In this document: one piece after another, positions 54,025-64,000 of the stretch
Layout of the letters: every line of letters begins with the position of its first letter
Position numbering within the stretch: position 1 is the first letter of the stretch
Assembly: GCF_027579695.1 (NCBI RefSeq)
Contig: NC_083575.1
Location: 38,119,154 to 38,183,153 of the forward strand
Direction: 5' to 3'
DNA: 64,000 nucleotides
Origin: Neoarius graeffei
Taxonomy: Eukaryota; Chordata; Actinopteri; Siluriformes; Ariidae
Made by a program: the position numbers and the translations under genes
The notes under the pieces: model-generated
Databases searched by the model: none
What the model saw: the letters and a program-made list of their open reading frames with translations, nothing else
Told to the model about the DNA's origin: nothing

Positions 54025-54780
54025 GTTAAATAGGTCATAGCCAGTTATGTACTGCTATGTAATCGCTCAAAACAGCTAAAAAAATATATATAATATTATA
54101 ATAATATAATATTCAACCATCAGCAGTGATTTTCCCAACAGACCGAACAAGAGTGCTTCAGTTAAGAGCCAACACGACTACACTAAACCCAACCGAACCA
54201 CTGGGTGGCGCTGTGACCGACAAACTGCTTCAACTTTTGGAATGGAAGTTTGTTGTTGTTGTTAAGCTTTCAGAAGCGCATACACAGGCGAACTGATACT
54301 TGTGTGTGTCAAGGCATATTCTTGGTAGGATGGAGGGAAAATAACATCTTAAATATCTCTCCGTCTTTCACGTTCAAAAGTTTTGTGCACCCAAAAAAAA
54401 AAAAAAAAGGTGTGATGGTCTCATGAACCAAAACACTGCGACTGTATGCTGGTCAGAGTCACCGGTGGAATGCCTTCGGTCGATATCTACTTTCATAGCT
54501 ATCGGTTCGAGCAGAAAAGAAAGAGAGAGAAAGAGGGGGGGAAAAAAAGAAGGATAAACGAACTAATGCCACACCAAGGGTCTGATCTGAAGAGTCACCT
54601 GCCCTTGGTTGTTTCTTTAAAGTCCACCTAGTTACAGGTCGCTGATGAGACGCCATTTTGATAACTGTGACGAAGAAGAAGTCCTCGTCCAGTCCGTTAA
54701 AGAAATAAAACGAACAATATGGCGAATCCCATACAAAGAAAGCAAACAAAAAAACAAGAACATTTAACCACACTAACATA

Positions 54781-56066
54781 TTAATCATCGGAAATCGACA
54801 GCCTGCTGAAGATTGGCAAACGTCTCCCGGCTTCCAAGCTGGGCGACTCGGAGCCGCTGAGACTTCCTGAAGAGCTGAGGGAGCCGCTGGCGTAGCTGTC
54901 CCGGTCCGACATGGAGTCGTAGGGGCTGGGGGGCGAGTCAAAGACAGGCGACTCGGACAGGCGCTGAAGGGCCTGCAAGGGCCCGAGGCTGTAGGGAGGA
55001 GAAGGGGGTCCTATAGGGGTCTGGAAGCTGCTGTAGTATGCGGGGTTTGACTGATAGCCGGCGTGGACAGCTAGAGGAGCGAGCAGCGCTTTCAGGTCCT
55101 GCGCAGCGGCGAACGAAGAGAAGGCGCCGTTAGCACTCGGTGCTTCGAAAAACGGTCCGCTGGCTCGAGAGGCGTCGGAGGAGGAAGAAGAAGAGGAAGG
55201 CGGAGGAGGAGTGCGGGATGTCGGGCTCTCAATAAGAGGCGAGTCCAGTCCGTGTTGGGTGGAAAAGCCGGAGAAGCTCAGGCTGTGGTGGAGTTTGGGT
55301 CGGTCTCGGAAAGCTGCAACAGCAGCCTGTTGCTGAATCAGGTCTCGGCTCGGCTTCAGTTCAGGCGGCGCGCTGTTGGCGTTGGCTGGTGCGGGTCTGC
55401 GCTCGTCAGCGTTGTGGATGAAGTGGCAGCGCGGCCCGTACGGGCAGAACCCGATGGTGTGGAAAGTACGGCACGGTTCGGTTTTGTACTTGGGGTGGCG
55501 AGACAGGCTGCGCAGCTCGTGGTAGCCGTGCGCAAACTGGCACTTCTCCCCGTACTTACAGGCGCCGTTCTCCTCAAAAGGCCGACACAGTTCAGTCTTG
55601 TACCGGGTCGAGTTGATCTGTGAGCCGGGTTTCTGCTGCAGCGCCTGCAGCTGCTGACTGCGCTCACCGGTCTCGCTGTAGGCGCGCTCACGGAACTTGT
55701 TCTCCTTGTTCATGATGGCGGTGCTGCTGCAGCTCTCTTTCAGGTTACTGTAGCATGTAGCCGAGTACTTGTTGCCGTTGTTTGTGCAGTCAGCGCTGCT
55801 CGCAGAGTTGCGCCGGAAAAATCCCTGCCCGTACGAGCAGCTGTTGGCGAGAGCAGAGGCCGCGACCGGAGCCCCGACCGCCTTCTTATCCAACATACTG
55901 TTGAGATGCAGAGCGTTCATGTTCAGGCTCTTATCCTGTTTCAGACACAAGTTAGAAACCGTAAACACCATGCACAAGTCATTCAAACGAGAAATAAAGC
56001 CAGGTTCGGATTTACCTTATAGAGCATGTCGATGTCGTAGAGACCGGACAGGATGGTCGCAGACAT
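54781..56066 (-). CDS. zfp36l2: ZFP36-like 2, tandem CCCH zinc-finger mRNA-decay protein
   Basis: The protein binds AU-rich elements in mRNA 3' UTRs and recruits the CCR4-NOT deadenylase, mainly in the cytoplasm. Exon 1 is 56016-56066 ([17 protein letters not shown]), the intron 55936-56015 (GTAAAT...CAG) and exon 2 54781-55935, joined in phase 0 to give 401 residues. The tandem fingers are C134-C143-C149-H153 and C172-C181-C187-H191, each with CX8CX5CX3H spacing. Lead-ins are RYKTEL (128-133) and KYKTEP (166-171); family members normally have Leu at 171. RRNSAS (58-63) matches the N-terminal 14-3-3/kinase site of relatives, and [10 protein letters not shown] follows the fingers. The C-terminus [14 protein letters not shown] (388-401) is the conserved CNOT1-binding segment. 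[20 protein letters not shown] and adjacency to thada favour ZFP36L2 over ZFP36L1. An in-frame ATG 45 bases upstream exists, but the family starts at 56066, where A stands at -3. Confidence 0.95.
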
Positions 56067-56159
56067 TTCTTCTGTTCCTGAAGTTTTGAATCGCAGTTGA
56101 TCTTTCATTTGAGGACCTACAGAGATCCCGTAGTGCAAAGCAAGGCTTTTAGTTTGCCA

Positions 56160-56400
56160 CGACTGGTTCGGAGTAAGAACCACGGTTTGAAACAAGAAGA
56201 AAGCCGCTGGTTTGTGTGTGTTATTGCTGCCTGTCTCTCTCCGTGCAGTGCCAGGCGAGAGCGGAACAAAAACCGCTCGATTTCCCCCAACATATACGAG
56301 CCGGAGTCGCGCGCGAGGCAGGGGCGGGGCCTGCAAAGTTTGACTCGAGTCACGCCTATTCTTTGAGCTTCGCTGGATCTTGATTGGTCACTTACAAGAC
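56160..56400 (-). promoter_or_regulatory. zfp36l2: Probable zfp36l2 promoter region
   Basis: On the minus strand a CCAAT box (56382-56387), a GC box GCCCCGCCCC (56321-56330) and a weak TATA-like GTATATG (56292-56298) lie in this order toward the start codon. The region from here into exon 2 is CpG-rich compared with the rest of the window. The transcription start is not determined. Confidence 0.4.
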
Positions 56401-58012
56401 TCCACCCACACTCCTTGAGAAAACTGTCGAACTTTTTAGTGGGAGCGTGATAACCGAAACTTTAAAACCACGGTCCGGGCACGTGTTCCCAAACATTACG
56501 GTTTATCCAGTTCATTGCGCGGATTTGACGCTCTTCAGAATTTCCAGATTTGGAACCGTCATCGAGTTCCACCCTAAATAATAATAATAATAATAATCTT
56601 TATGAGGGTATCCACTTCTATTCTACTGGTCTAAATCACTACAAATTGCTCTAACAGATTTGGTGACATTTCCTGTACATTTTATTTATTATTTTTTTTA
56701 TTATATCCACCTGCCAAGGGACTACAGGCGGAAACTAGCATGTACTGCTATAACCTGGTACAGACATCTGTCCTTACCACAAGGATAATGTTTAATTTGT
56801 ACACTGTCCCTTTTAAAACTAAAATAAACTCTAAGTGTACTGGAGCTGTTGTTTTGCCATCTCTTAAAACAATGAAACATTTAATATGTAATGAGATGTA
56901 AACTAGGTGGCCAGATGTTGCAATCAAACCCAACATCATCAAGTATTTTTAGGTTAACAAACTAAGTTGAGCTGATCTGAAGGTGGATGGGAATAAAACG
57001 CGTCCTACTGTAGAGAGGCTGGGTAATCATTTACTCCGACTAAAACAGACACGGTCTAATCATCCAGTGATCCAGTTTTGATAACTTCCTACATGTTTAA
57101 ATCAAAACATTTTCAAATATATAACGCATCACTGCCTGTGAAACACATGTCTGTATGAACAGTGAATGGCTGCTATCCCATCCCAGGGCTGATCCAAGAG
57201 TGTTCTGCTGAAACCCATACACTATTCCCCAAGCAGGAGACAGGAAAAATAAAAACTCGTGTGAAGGAATGTGGTAAGGTTTGCCCTATAAAACAATCCC
57301 ATACTGCCCCCTACAGGCCTAAAGGTTTCCCTTAAAAGAAGCCTTGTGTGCCACCTAATGGCCAAGACGAGAACAGCAGCTAGTGTATGGTACACGGGTA
57401 GTGTATATGAAGTAGGGAATCATCTGGGATGGAGCCCCCATTACCCCCCTTCCCCCAACTCATCCCCACCCGTCTCGATGTAAAGGGGTCAGTTATTTTG
57501 GACTGTTCCCAAGCATTGCATCACTGTACAGTAAGAGAACATTTACTAATGTAGCCCTGAAGGCAATCCAGCTGTCTACACACATGCCAGCCACCAGTCT
57601 GCTGTTTAGTGCCAATTGCATAACATCCTACACAGGAGGGGCCTGCTGAACTATTTCTTTTTCTGGGAACTGTGTTAAAGTGTCAATCATAAAAACCAAA
57701 CAAAAAAAAAAACCCAACTGGTTTTCCAACAGACTGTCCAAACAACATAAATGTGTAAAAGTGCATTTAAAAAAAAAAAAAGAGAGAGAGAGCAAGTGAG
57801 CGAGTTGACCTTCATGATGTTTGGATTTCTGTGCTATGGCCACAGATTCTGTTCTCATTTTTATGTGACAAAAATAACAAATTTGTTTTCGTTTTTTGTG
57901 AAATTAGTGGTGGAGCAAGACAATTTTGAGTCACGACACGTGCATACCGACTTCCTCCATCCCTCAAGCCCACATATGCACAGAAATGAATGTACAGTAG
58001 TAAAGCTCAGCT
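56401..58012. other. Intergenic, zfp36l2 to thada; no gene recognised
   Basis: About 1.6 kb. It contains an (ATA)n run at 56577-56597 and an A-run with (GA)n near 57768-57792. No exon is supported. Confidence 0.5.
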
Positions 58013-58018
58013 TTTATT
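58013..58018 (-). terminator. thada: Possible polyadenylation signal, thada
   Basis: AATAAA on the minus strand, 380 bases after the proposed thada stop codon. Other weak signals are possible. Confidence 0.35.
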
Positions 58019-58397
58019 TTGATGTAAAAGTGTCATTCCTGCACATCGTTCACCTTTTTAACATGCAAAACACCACATCTGAAATAAAATTAACAGTATA
58101 TTAAAACATTGTAAAAACAATCTTGAGCTGAACTGCTCTTAAAGAAATAAAATTTCAACAACCGGGAGGAAATTATAAAATAATCTTAATATTTATACAG
58201 TCACAGAGTGAACGGATTTCTCTGACATCAGCTGTTGATCCAAACAGTAACTCAGAGATGCAGACGCTGTGAGCCGTCCAAGGTAATTTAAAATTCCCTA
58301 ATGTTTCTCTTCATTCTCACTGAAAGAAAAATTGTTTTTCCCTTCATTTACTAGAACGTGTTAAAAAATGTAAGAGGAGCTGAAAGAGCTCTGGTTC

Positions 58398-58715
58398 TTA
58401 GCTGGAGTCTGTTTTTCGCCTGATTGTTGCCAGCACATCCTGAGTGAGTGTGGCTCGCTCGTTCAGTAGAGTTAGCTTTGCATGCTCTATGCTGGCAGAG
58501 AACTGGGGCAGCGCAGGGAGGGAACTCATTGCTCGTCGGGCCGAGTCAGCGTTAGCATCAGCTATGGCAGAGAGACGGTCAAGCTCTTCTGGGCACAAAG
58601 ACAAGGAGCCTGGTAGTGTGGAGAGCGCGCACAGGTGTCTGTGTAACAGCCGTGCCCACTGCAGAGGCTCCGCCCATAAGTTCAGATCTCCCTTCTCAAA
58701 GAGGAACTCCTCATC
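58398..58715 (-). CDS. thada: thada, last coding exon (partial gene)
   Basis: THADA is a large, mostly helical-repeat protein related to yeast Trm732, linked in animals to metabolism and thermogenesis. This exon starts after a pyrimidine-rich acceptor (TCAATCTTGGACAG, AG ending at 58716) with DEEFLFEKGDLNLWAEPLQW. It continues through CPEELDRLSAIADANADSAR and ends at TAA 58398-58400 after VLATIRRKTDSS: 105 codons plus stop. It is leucine-rich and helical in character, as expected for the C-terminus of this family. The frame stays open upstream of the acceptor, so the 5' edge could differ. The name rests on position next to zfp36l2 in the same orientation, as in other vertebrates, and on general character; I did not align it. 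Confidence 0.65.
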   Translation of the reverse strand, partial: DEEFLFEKGDLNLWAEPLQWARLLHRHLCALSTLPGSLSLCPEELDRLSAIADANADSARRAMSSLPALPQFSASIEHAKLTLLNERATLTQDVLATIRRKTDSS

Positions 58716-58861
58716 CTGTCCAAGATTGAGTGTAGAGATGGATGTCAGTCTTAGCACGATGCAAGGCAAACATTCTCGAAACAAAATGTTCTCCAAGACA
58801 CCATCTCGTACAGTGTGTTCAAATTCAAGTTTATAATGTGATGCACTATTTGTGTCCTTAC

Positions 58862-58990
58862 CAAGTCAAGTGTTTTCTCATTGCCCAGCTCTGCCTGGTC
58901 ATCTCCCAGCAGCCACTCTGTCAGGGTCATCATGCCAGTGGCTACCTGGTCCCACACCTGGAACAGCTGGCACAGGATTCCCACTCCCAT
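58862..58990 (-). CDS. thada: thada, penultimate coding exon
   Basis: A 129-bp exon of 43 codons, phase 0 at both ends. The acceptor is excellent (TTTCTCCCCCTGTTGCTTTGCAG region, AG ending at 58991) and the donor is GTAAGG (GT at 58860-58861). It encodes MGVGILCQLFQVWDQVATGM and then TLTEWLLGDDQAELGNEKT. Joining it to the exon at 58398-58715 keeps the frame and gives a 146-bp intron. A shorter 71-bp intron to an acceptor near 58791 is also in frame, but it has a poor pyrimidine tract. Preceding exons were not found in the remaining 5 kb. Confidence 0.65.
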
Positions 58991-61900
58991 CTGCAAAGCA
59001 ACAGGGGGAGAAACTGCTCCTTGGGCAACACCTGGAAGAAGGGATATGAACAGAAGTGGATCAGGGAATGGAGGTCAAAGTGCTGAATTCTGATATCTTC
59101 AGATATTCACCCAAGACATGATTTGGGGAACAGGCTACTAATCCAGTCCTTGAGACGCCCCAGTTATCACATGTAGTGTGAACATATTTTATTCTAGAGC
59201 TTGATTACTTTATTCTGCTGTGTCAGTAGCTGGAGTCTCACACAACATGTGGAGTAACAAGAAGACAGAGAATGCTATGGTATATTACAAGTGACTTTGG
59301 AACCGCTTGAAGCAGAGCCATAAAGAGAGTTCAAAGGTGGAAAAACCAGTAGCTCCCAAAACAAACATCTGGGCTATCTGTTTTTCATTCACAGTTGCCC
59401 AACAGAGAAGCTGGATCAGTGGTCTGGGAAAGAAATACTCTACTTTCTACTGATTTCACTTGATCTGTTTGTTTAAATGTAACATCCCTCAACCAGTTCA
59501 TTTATTTCTCGCTACAGCAAGGCACCTCTTTTCTGTGGAGCAAGATGCTCTTTTCCGAATCCCTAGCTTTCTGGCAGTAACCATTTTTACTAGGCATATT
59601 AATTAGTTTGGGCAGATGACAGACAACATTTCCAGAATCGGGATGAGGAAACTGTTAAAATTAAGCAAAGTTTGTGCGCAAAACTTTTATAGAACTCAAA
59701 CCCTAGCACAACAAGGAGTCACCTCCCATTTAAACATTCCGTCAAATGAAAAAGACACTAGCTCAAGAAATGTCTGTGTGGCAGGAAACCACAGGTCATA
59801 GCAGAAATATTAAAGACTGCTTTTTTTCAGGGCACAAACACAACAGTTTATCACGAGACATGATGGGGGAGGGGGCTGCTGCTATATGTACAAGTCACCA
59901 CTCACAGGGATTTACGTACTCACTTATTATTTATAGTCCGTATTAATACACATTATTAGCTCATCATACAGTTGTAAATTACATCAGCTGCCATTTTCTA
60001 GCTTCGTTAACTGTGTGCCCGGGCAAGCATAGCATAGCATAGCATGGGACTGGGAGTTCTGACTTGCCCGATGGGCTAGCTAATGAATTTGATTTATCCA
60101 TCACTGAACATTGATTTGATCGTCCTGAACATTACAAGTGGAAGCGTAGTTCCTTAATGCAAGTAGCTCTCAACCTTCGACTGGCCAGGTCAAAGAATAT
60201 AGAAACTACAGGTCTGTTACTGAGCTTCCCCCCCAATCTTAAAACTCTATGATCCTGTCTCAGTTGGCCATGGAACTTGGTCAAACAAGCAAAACGAGAA
60301 CCACACACACACAACAAAACAAAAACTTTAAGGTTAGTCCCAGGCAACCTGTTGCATGATGGCTGCAGAAAACAAAAGAACAGAACGAAGGTTCACATGA
60401 TAGTGGAAGTGAGAGAAGAGATTCAAAGGGTGTGTGTGGAGACAATATTAACACCCATTTAAAAACAATGGTCAAGCCCCTGTCAAGTCTTGACTTTTAA
60501 TGACCCCAGTTGTTCATGCTTCAAAGTGCTCGCTGTGGCAACGTGAGACTGAGTCACAGCAAGTTTGTTTTGCTTTCTGGCTTCTCTACATTCCCTCCTC
60601 TGCAGCCAACGTCCAAATTACTTCCATGGTCGACAGTCACTCGGACCTGCCAGTCAACAAAAAATGCTCTTGCTAAAGGAAAGCATAACGACATCTTAAC
60701 GACCGTGACCGGCCCCCTCCCCCCTCCCCGCAAGCATACTGGGAAAGTACTGTTGGGCAAAAAGTGCGTATCTTCTTTCCTTCCAGAAACTCAGCAGCTG
60801 CGGGGGGACACCGAGGGCACGCAGAAAGCTTTTGATTGTATACTAGTAGTGCTGATATAAAGAGCTGAACAAGAACGAGACAGGCTTTTCTCTCAGCAAT
60901 ATGATGGGACAGCCCATCTCGGGCCTGGCCAGCCTCTGATGCTATTCATCCCTGGGGATTTGTGATGGGAAGTGTCGGCCTATAGGGCTGGAAACAGGCC
61001 AGACCTGAACACGCCATCATCCAGGCATTAAAAGAATAATAGGAAACTCAAGCTGCTTTCCATTTCGGCCTTCTTCTGTGGTTTCACACTTCAGTAACGT
61101 GATTTCCCAGCCTCACCTCGGCTTACAAAACGCCCCCGCTCTCATGGTTCTGCATTTCTGTTTTTATCTTTGTTTGTGTGTGCCTTAAGGTGATAGTCTC
61201 TCTCTGAGACAGGGCTGACTATTTCTGAGCCTTATGTATAGGTGTAAGTCGCAGGTGACGGTTCCTCGATTTCAGAAACAAGATGACCGAACTTGACCAA
61301 AATTTGAACTTGATTTGGAAGGAGGTGGACAAACAGAACAATGAGGAACACAAAAGTGAAATGGAGTGACTCACAAAAAGGGTTTCCTAATGGCCTTTCT
61401 ATCAAACAGCAACAACAGTGGATCTTCCTATAAACGTGTGACGAAAATTTGGATTTTTGCTGCACTTCACTAATCATTTAGCATAAAACAATGCGTATTA
61501 ATTAATAAGCCATGCAGTTAGATTAAATGATGTCATATGATTAGGTAATGGCTATTCTGAATCCAAGACTGGATAGAATCAGGTTTAATCCTGAATGAGA
61601 AACCAGTTCCAGCGTCCTTGAGGAAAAAAAAGTTGTTTTGGAGCAGCTTTGTGCGGCTGTTTGAACGTACAGCCGAGCTGAGATTCCAGCAGAAAGCTTA
61701 ATTCCCGTAATCGCAGGGAGGCAGAGGACTGGAACTAATTAAAAAAAAAAAAACCTTTTTGAGTAACGAGAGAGGGGCTTTGGTGTGCGGCGAATTCAGG
61801 ATGTGAGGCGCTGCAGCTGGCCGAGTGTCGGATGTCTGTGTGTGGAGAGGAGGGGTAAGAAAGGAGGGAGTGTTTGTCTGGCATGGCATTGAAATCAGAG

Positions 61901-62171
61901 ACATCCACAGCACAGAATGTGTCAGCGTGTTCTGTGGAGGCCTGTGTGTGCGCACAGGAGAACGTGAGCTCGCGCTCTCTCTCTCACACACACACACACG
62001 CACGTACGTACCGTACAACCACCCAGGCCTCAACATCACTTACGCATGCACAGAAAGGAATCTGTTTTCTCTCTTATTTCTATCAGAATACTACTAAATG
62101 GGTGGAATCCCAGTACCTGGTATTTGTACATTACATAAAAAGCACCACTAATGACGTATACTACAAATATA
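58991..62171. other. Probable thada intron; no exon recognised
   Basis: No minus-strand exon with both splice sites was found. A CATAG run (about 60026-60044) is present. The stretch 60890-61100 (CAGCCCATCTCGGGCCTGGC and following) is repeat-free and could be a conserved regulatory element. An A-run at 61740-61753 and CT/CA runs near 61975-62000 are present. Confidence 0.4.
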
Positions 62172-63242
62172 CACTCACTGGCCACTTTAATAGGAACTTG
62201 TTCTTGATTCTAAGATTTTCTTGGCTGGCAGGAGGAGTGGAACCCAATGTGGTCTTCTGCTGTTGCATGCTGAGATGCTTTTCTGTTCACCACGGTTGTA
62301 AAGAGTGATTATACACTACCGTTCAAAAGTTTGGGGTCACTTTGAAATGTCCTTATTTTTGAAAGAAAAGCACTGTTCTTTTCAATGAAGATCACTTTAA
62401 ACTAATCAGAAATCCACTCTATACATCGCTAATGTGGTAAATGACTATTCTAGCTGCAAATGTCTGGTTTTTGGTGCAATATCTCCATAGGTGTATAGAG
62501 GCCCATTTCCAGCACCTCTCACTCCAGTGTTCTAATGGTACAATGTGTTTGCTCATTGCCTCAGAAGGCTAATGGATGATTAGAAAACCCTTGTACAATC
62601 ATGTTAGCACAGCTGAAAACAGTTGAGCTCTTTAGAGAAGCTATAAAACTGACCTTCCTTTGAGCAGATTGAGTTTCTGGAGCATCACATTTGTGGGGTC
62701 GATTAAATGCTCAAAATGGCCAGAAAAATGGCTTGACTACATTTTCTATTCATTTTACAACTTACGGTGGTAAATAAAAGTGTGACTTTTCATGGAAAAC
62801 ACAAAACTGTCTGGGTGACCCCAAACTTTTGAACGGTAGTGTACAAGTTACCATGTCCTTCCTGGCAGCGTGAACTACTAATCTGGCCATTTTCCTCTGA
62901 CCTCTCTCATCAACAAGGTGTTTGTTTCTACCCACAGAACTGTTGCTCACTTAATGTTTTTTTTGTTTTTTTGCACCATTCTGTGTAAACTGTAGAGACT
63001 GTTGTGTGTGAAAACACCAGATGATCAACAGTTTCTGAAACACTCAAACCACAGTGAAAGTCACACTTTGAGATCACAAGTTTTCCCATTCTGATGTTTG
63101 AAGTGAACATTAACTGAAGCTCTTGATTTGTATCGGCATGATTTCATGCATTGTGCTGTGCTGCTGTCGAGGGATCGGCTGATTAGAGAACTACATAACA
63201 CAGCAGGTGGGTGGGTGTTCCTAATAAAGTGGCCAGCGAGTG
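62172..63242 (-). mobile_element. HTH-fragment Tc1-like MITE, split by another MITE
   Basis: Ends CACTCACTGGCCACTTTAAT and GTGGCCAGCGAGTG, flanked by TA (62170-62171 and 63243-63244). The minus-strand interior reads through the same HTH remnant (SVSETVDHLVFSHTTVSTVY near 63000). It is interrupted at 62312-62843. Confidence 0.85.
62314..62841. mobile_element. Tc1-like MITE, CACTACCGTTCAAAAG family, nested
   Basis: Perfect-looking ends CACTACCGTTCAAAAGTTTG and the inverse CAAACTTTTGAACGGTAGTG, flanked by TA (62312-62313 and 62842-62843). 528 bp, no transposase. Confidence 0.9.
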
Positions 63243-63244
63243 TA

Positions 63245-64000
63245 GTGCCGAACAAGGAAGGTAACATAGCTGCTTGTACTTTTCCAAAACAGTCCAATCA
63301 ATGATGTGACGTTCTTGTTCTCGTGTCCAGTGCGCACACTCATCGACTTTCAAACAGCATGGAAAAGTAGGCGTGCAAGGTTGTAGGAAGGAAGTGTGGG
63401 TGTGAAACAGAGCGGTATCAAGGTGAGGAAAACAACACATCGGATTTTATAGCTTTGACTTCCTCCAGAGACCTACAGGAACAGAGACATGGGTAGTGCA
63501 CAAGTGCACACACTAACATATCGCAACTGCAAAACATGAATTAGGAGTGCGTTTGGTATTTTGTGGACGAGAACACAGATTGTTTCCATCATCAAGTCGA
63601 GCCTTTATTTTATAGTGATCAACTACTGCAGCTATAGTTCTTCTTCTTCTTCTAATAAACCACCTAGACAGACTATATCTAAAACAAACATTGAAACTGT
63701 ACTGGTAGAAGATGCTCGGATTAGGACTGTAGTATCATAAGGCATCGACTCTCGTCTGACACTTCAATGCAAAATCTAACCTCTCTGTTAGACAGTTTAC
63801 ACCTTCACCTGTCTAAAAAAGCACCACCCATTTGTGCTCGAGTTAAAAGGCCTTGCTCAGGAGCACATTACTGCAACATCCTAAGTGGAAGGAAACTACA
63901 AAGACGACTACAAAAGTCTGTTTGGCCAGTTCCTGAACATGAGAGCAGAGGAATCAGTGAATGCCTAACATCTATGGTCAAACGGCTGCCAAGTAGGTCC
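63245..64000. other. Probable thada intron; no exon recognised
   Basis: Nothing supported apart from a short CTT run near 63640. Confidence 0.4.

Larger units (their letters stand above)
52770..54780 (-). other. zfp36l2: zfp36l2 3' untranslated region (extent inferred)
   Basis: It runs from the stop codon at 54781-54783 to a polyadenylation signal at 52790-52795. It is U-rich in the mRNA sense, with several AU-rich elements listed separately. A length near 2 kb is usual for vertebrate ZFP36L2. The exact cleavage site is not known. Transposon-derived sequence is not apparent, in contrast to the 5-50 kb region. Confidence 0.6.

Noticed and set aside
55252-55623. 123-codon plus-strand frame opposite zfp36l2
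   Set aside because: Shadow of the G/C-rich zfp36l2 exon 2; no independent signals.
56067-56111. Upstream in-frame ATG for zfp36l2 adding 15 residues
   Set aside because: Family N-termini begin at the MSATILS-type start, and the extension has no counterpart in related proteins.
58716-58861. Open frame continuing upstream of the thada last exon through the proposed intron
   Set aside because: It has a stronger acceptor at 58716 and a good donor at 58860; without splicing the upstream exon would be in another frame. Kept as an alternative in the exon note.
60132-60347. 71-codon minus-strand frame tested as a thada exon
   Set aside because: No matching splice sites and no helical-repeat character.

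Overview
The window looks like a chromosomal segment of a bony-fish (teleost) genome. The evidence is spliced vertebrate genes with GT-AG introns, long CA/GT microsatellites, and typical fish repeats: Tc1-like transposons with TA duplications, tRNA-headed SINEs, non-LTR retrotransposons and a Gmr1-type Ty3/gypsy element. The species cannot be fixed from the sequence alone. No tRNA, rRNA, CRISPR or bacterial feature was seen.

Host genes occupy only the right end, all on the minus strand. zfp36l2 (54781-56066) is complete: a 17-codon first exon, an 80-bp intron and a 384-codon second exon, followed by a 3' UTR of about 2 kb that carries an exact UUAUUUAUU element, the class of site this protein family binds. 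Just upstream of it in the same direction lie two exons (58398-58715 and 58862-58990) that I read as the 3' end of thada. THADA-ZFP36L2 adjacency in tandem is the known vertebrate arrangement, which supports both names. Upstream thada exons lie beyond the window or were not recognised, so 59 kb to the end is probably thada intron.

Positions 1-52 kb form a repeat-dense intergenic region with a readable insertion history. At 1-5.1 kb a Gmr1-like gypsy element is interrupted by a Tc1-like DD34E element on its left and by a DD37E element in its 3' LTR. At 5.1-8.5 kb lies a broken APE-type LINE. At 9.7-10.9 kb a TA-flanked non-autonomous element carries a 680-bp insertion with its own inverted repeats and a small ORF. 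At 11.8-13.4 kb is a Tc1 element with an uninterrupted 340-residue transposase. At 16.8-18.6 kb is an element with 60-bp terminal inverted repeats. At 19.9-21.9 kb a terminal-repeat element contains a SINE and a THAP-encoding element with a 75-bp-arm palindrome. At 27.3-28.2 kb is a hAT-like element with an exact 8-bp duplication.

At 29.0-33.9 kb is a full-length gypsy element with a GGTAC target duplication, a SCAN-like gag and integrase placed before reverse transcriptase. Further right are a dead Tc1 copy (35.6-37.2 kb), a LINE with a pentanucleotide tail (43.1-44.8 kb) cut by a second DD34E element (44.8-46.4 kb), and SINEs and MITEs up to 50.7 kb. Nothing resembling a new cellular gene system was found. 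The most distinctive objects are the Gmr1-like element, the THAP/palindrome element, the nested insertion at 10.1 kb, and two features of zfp36l2: its ARE and an unusual proline in a zinc-finger lead-in.
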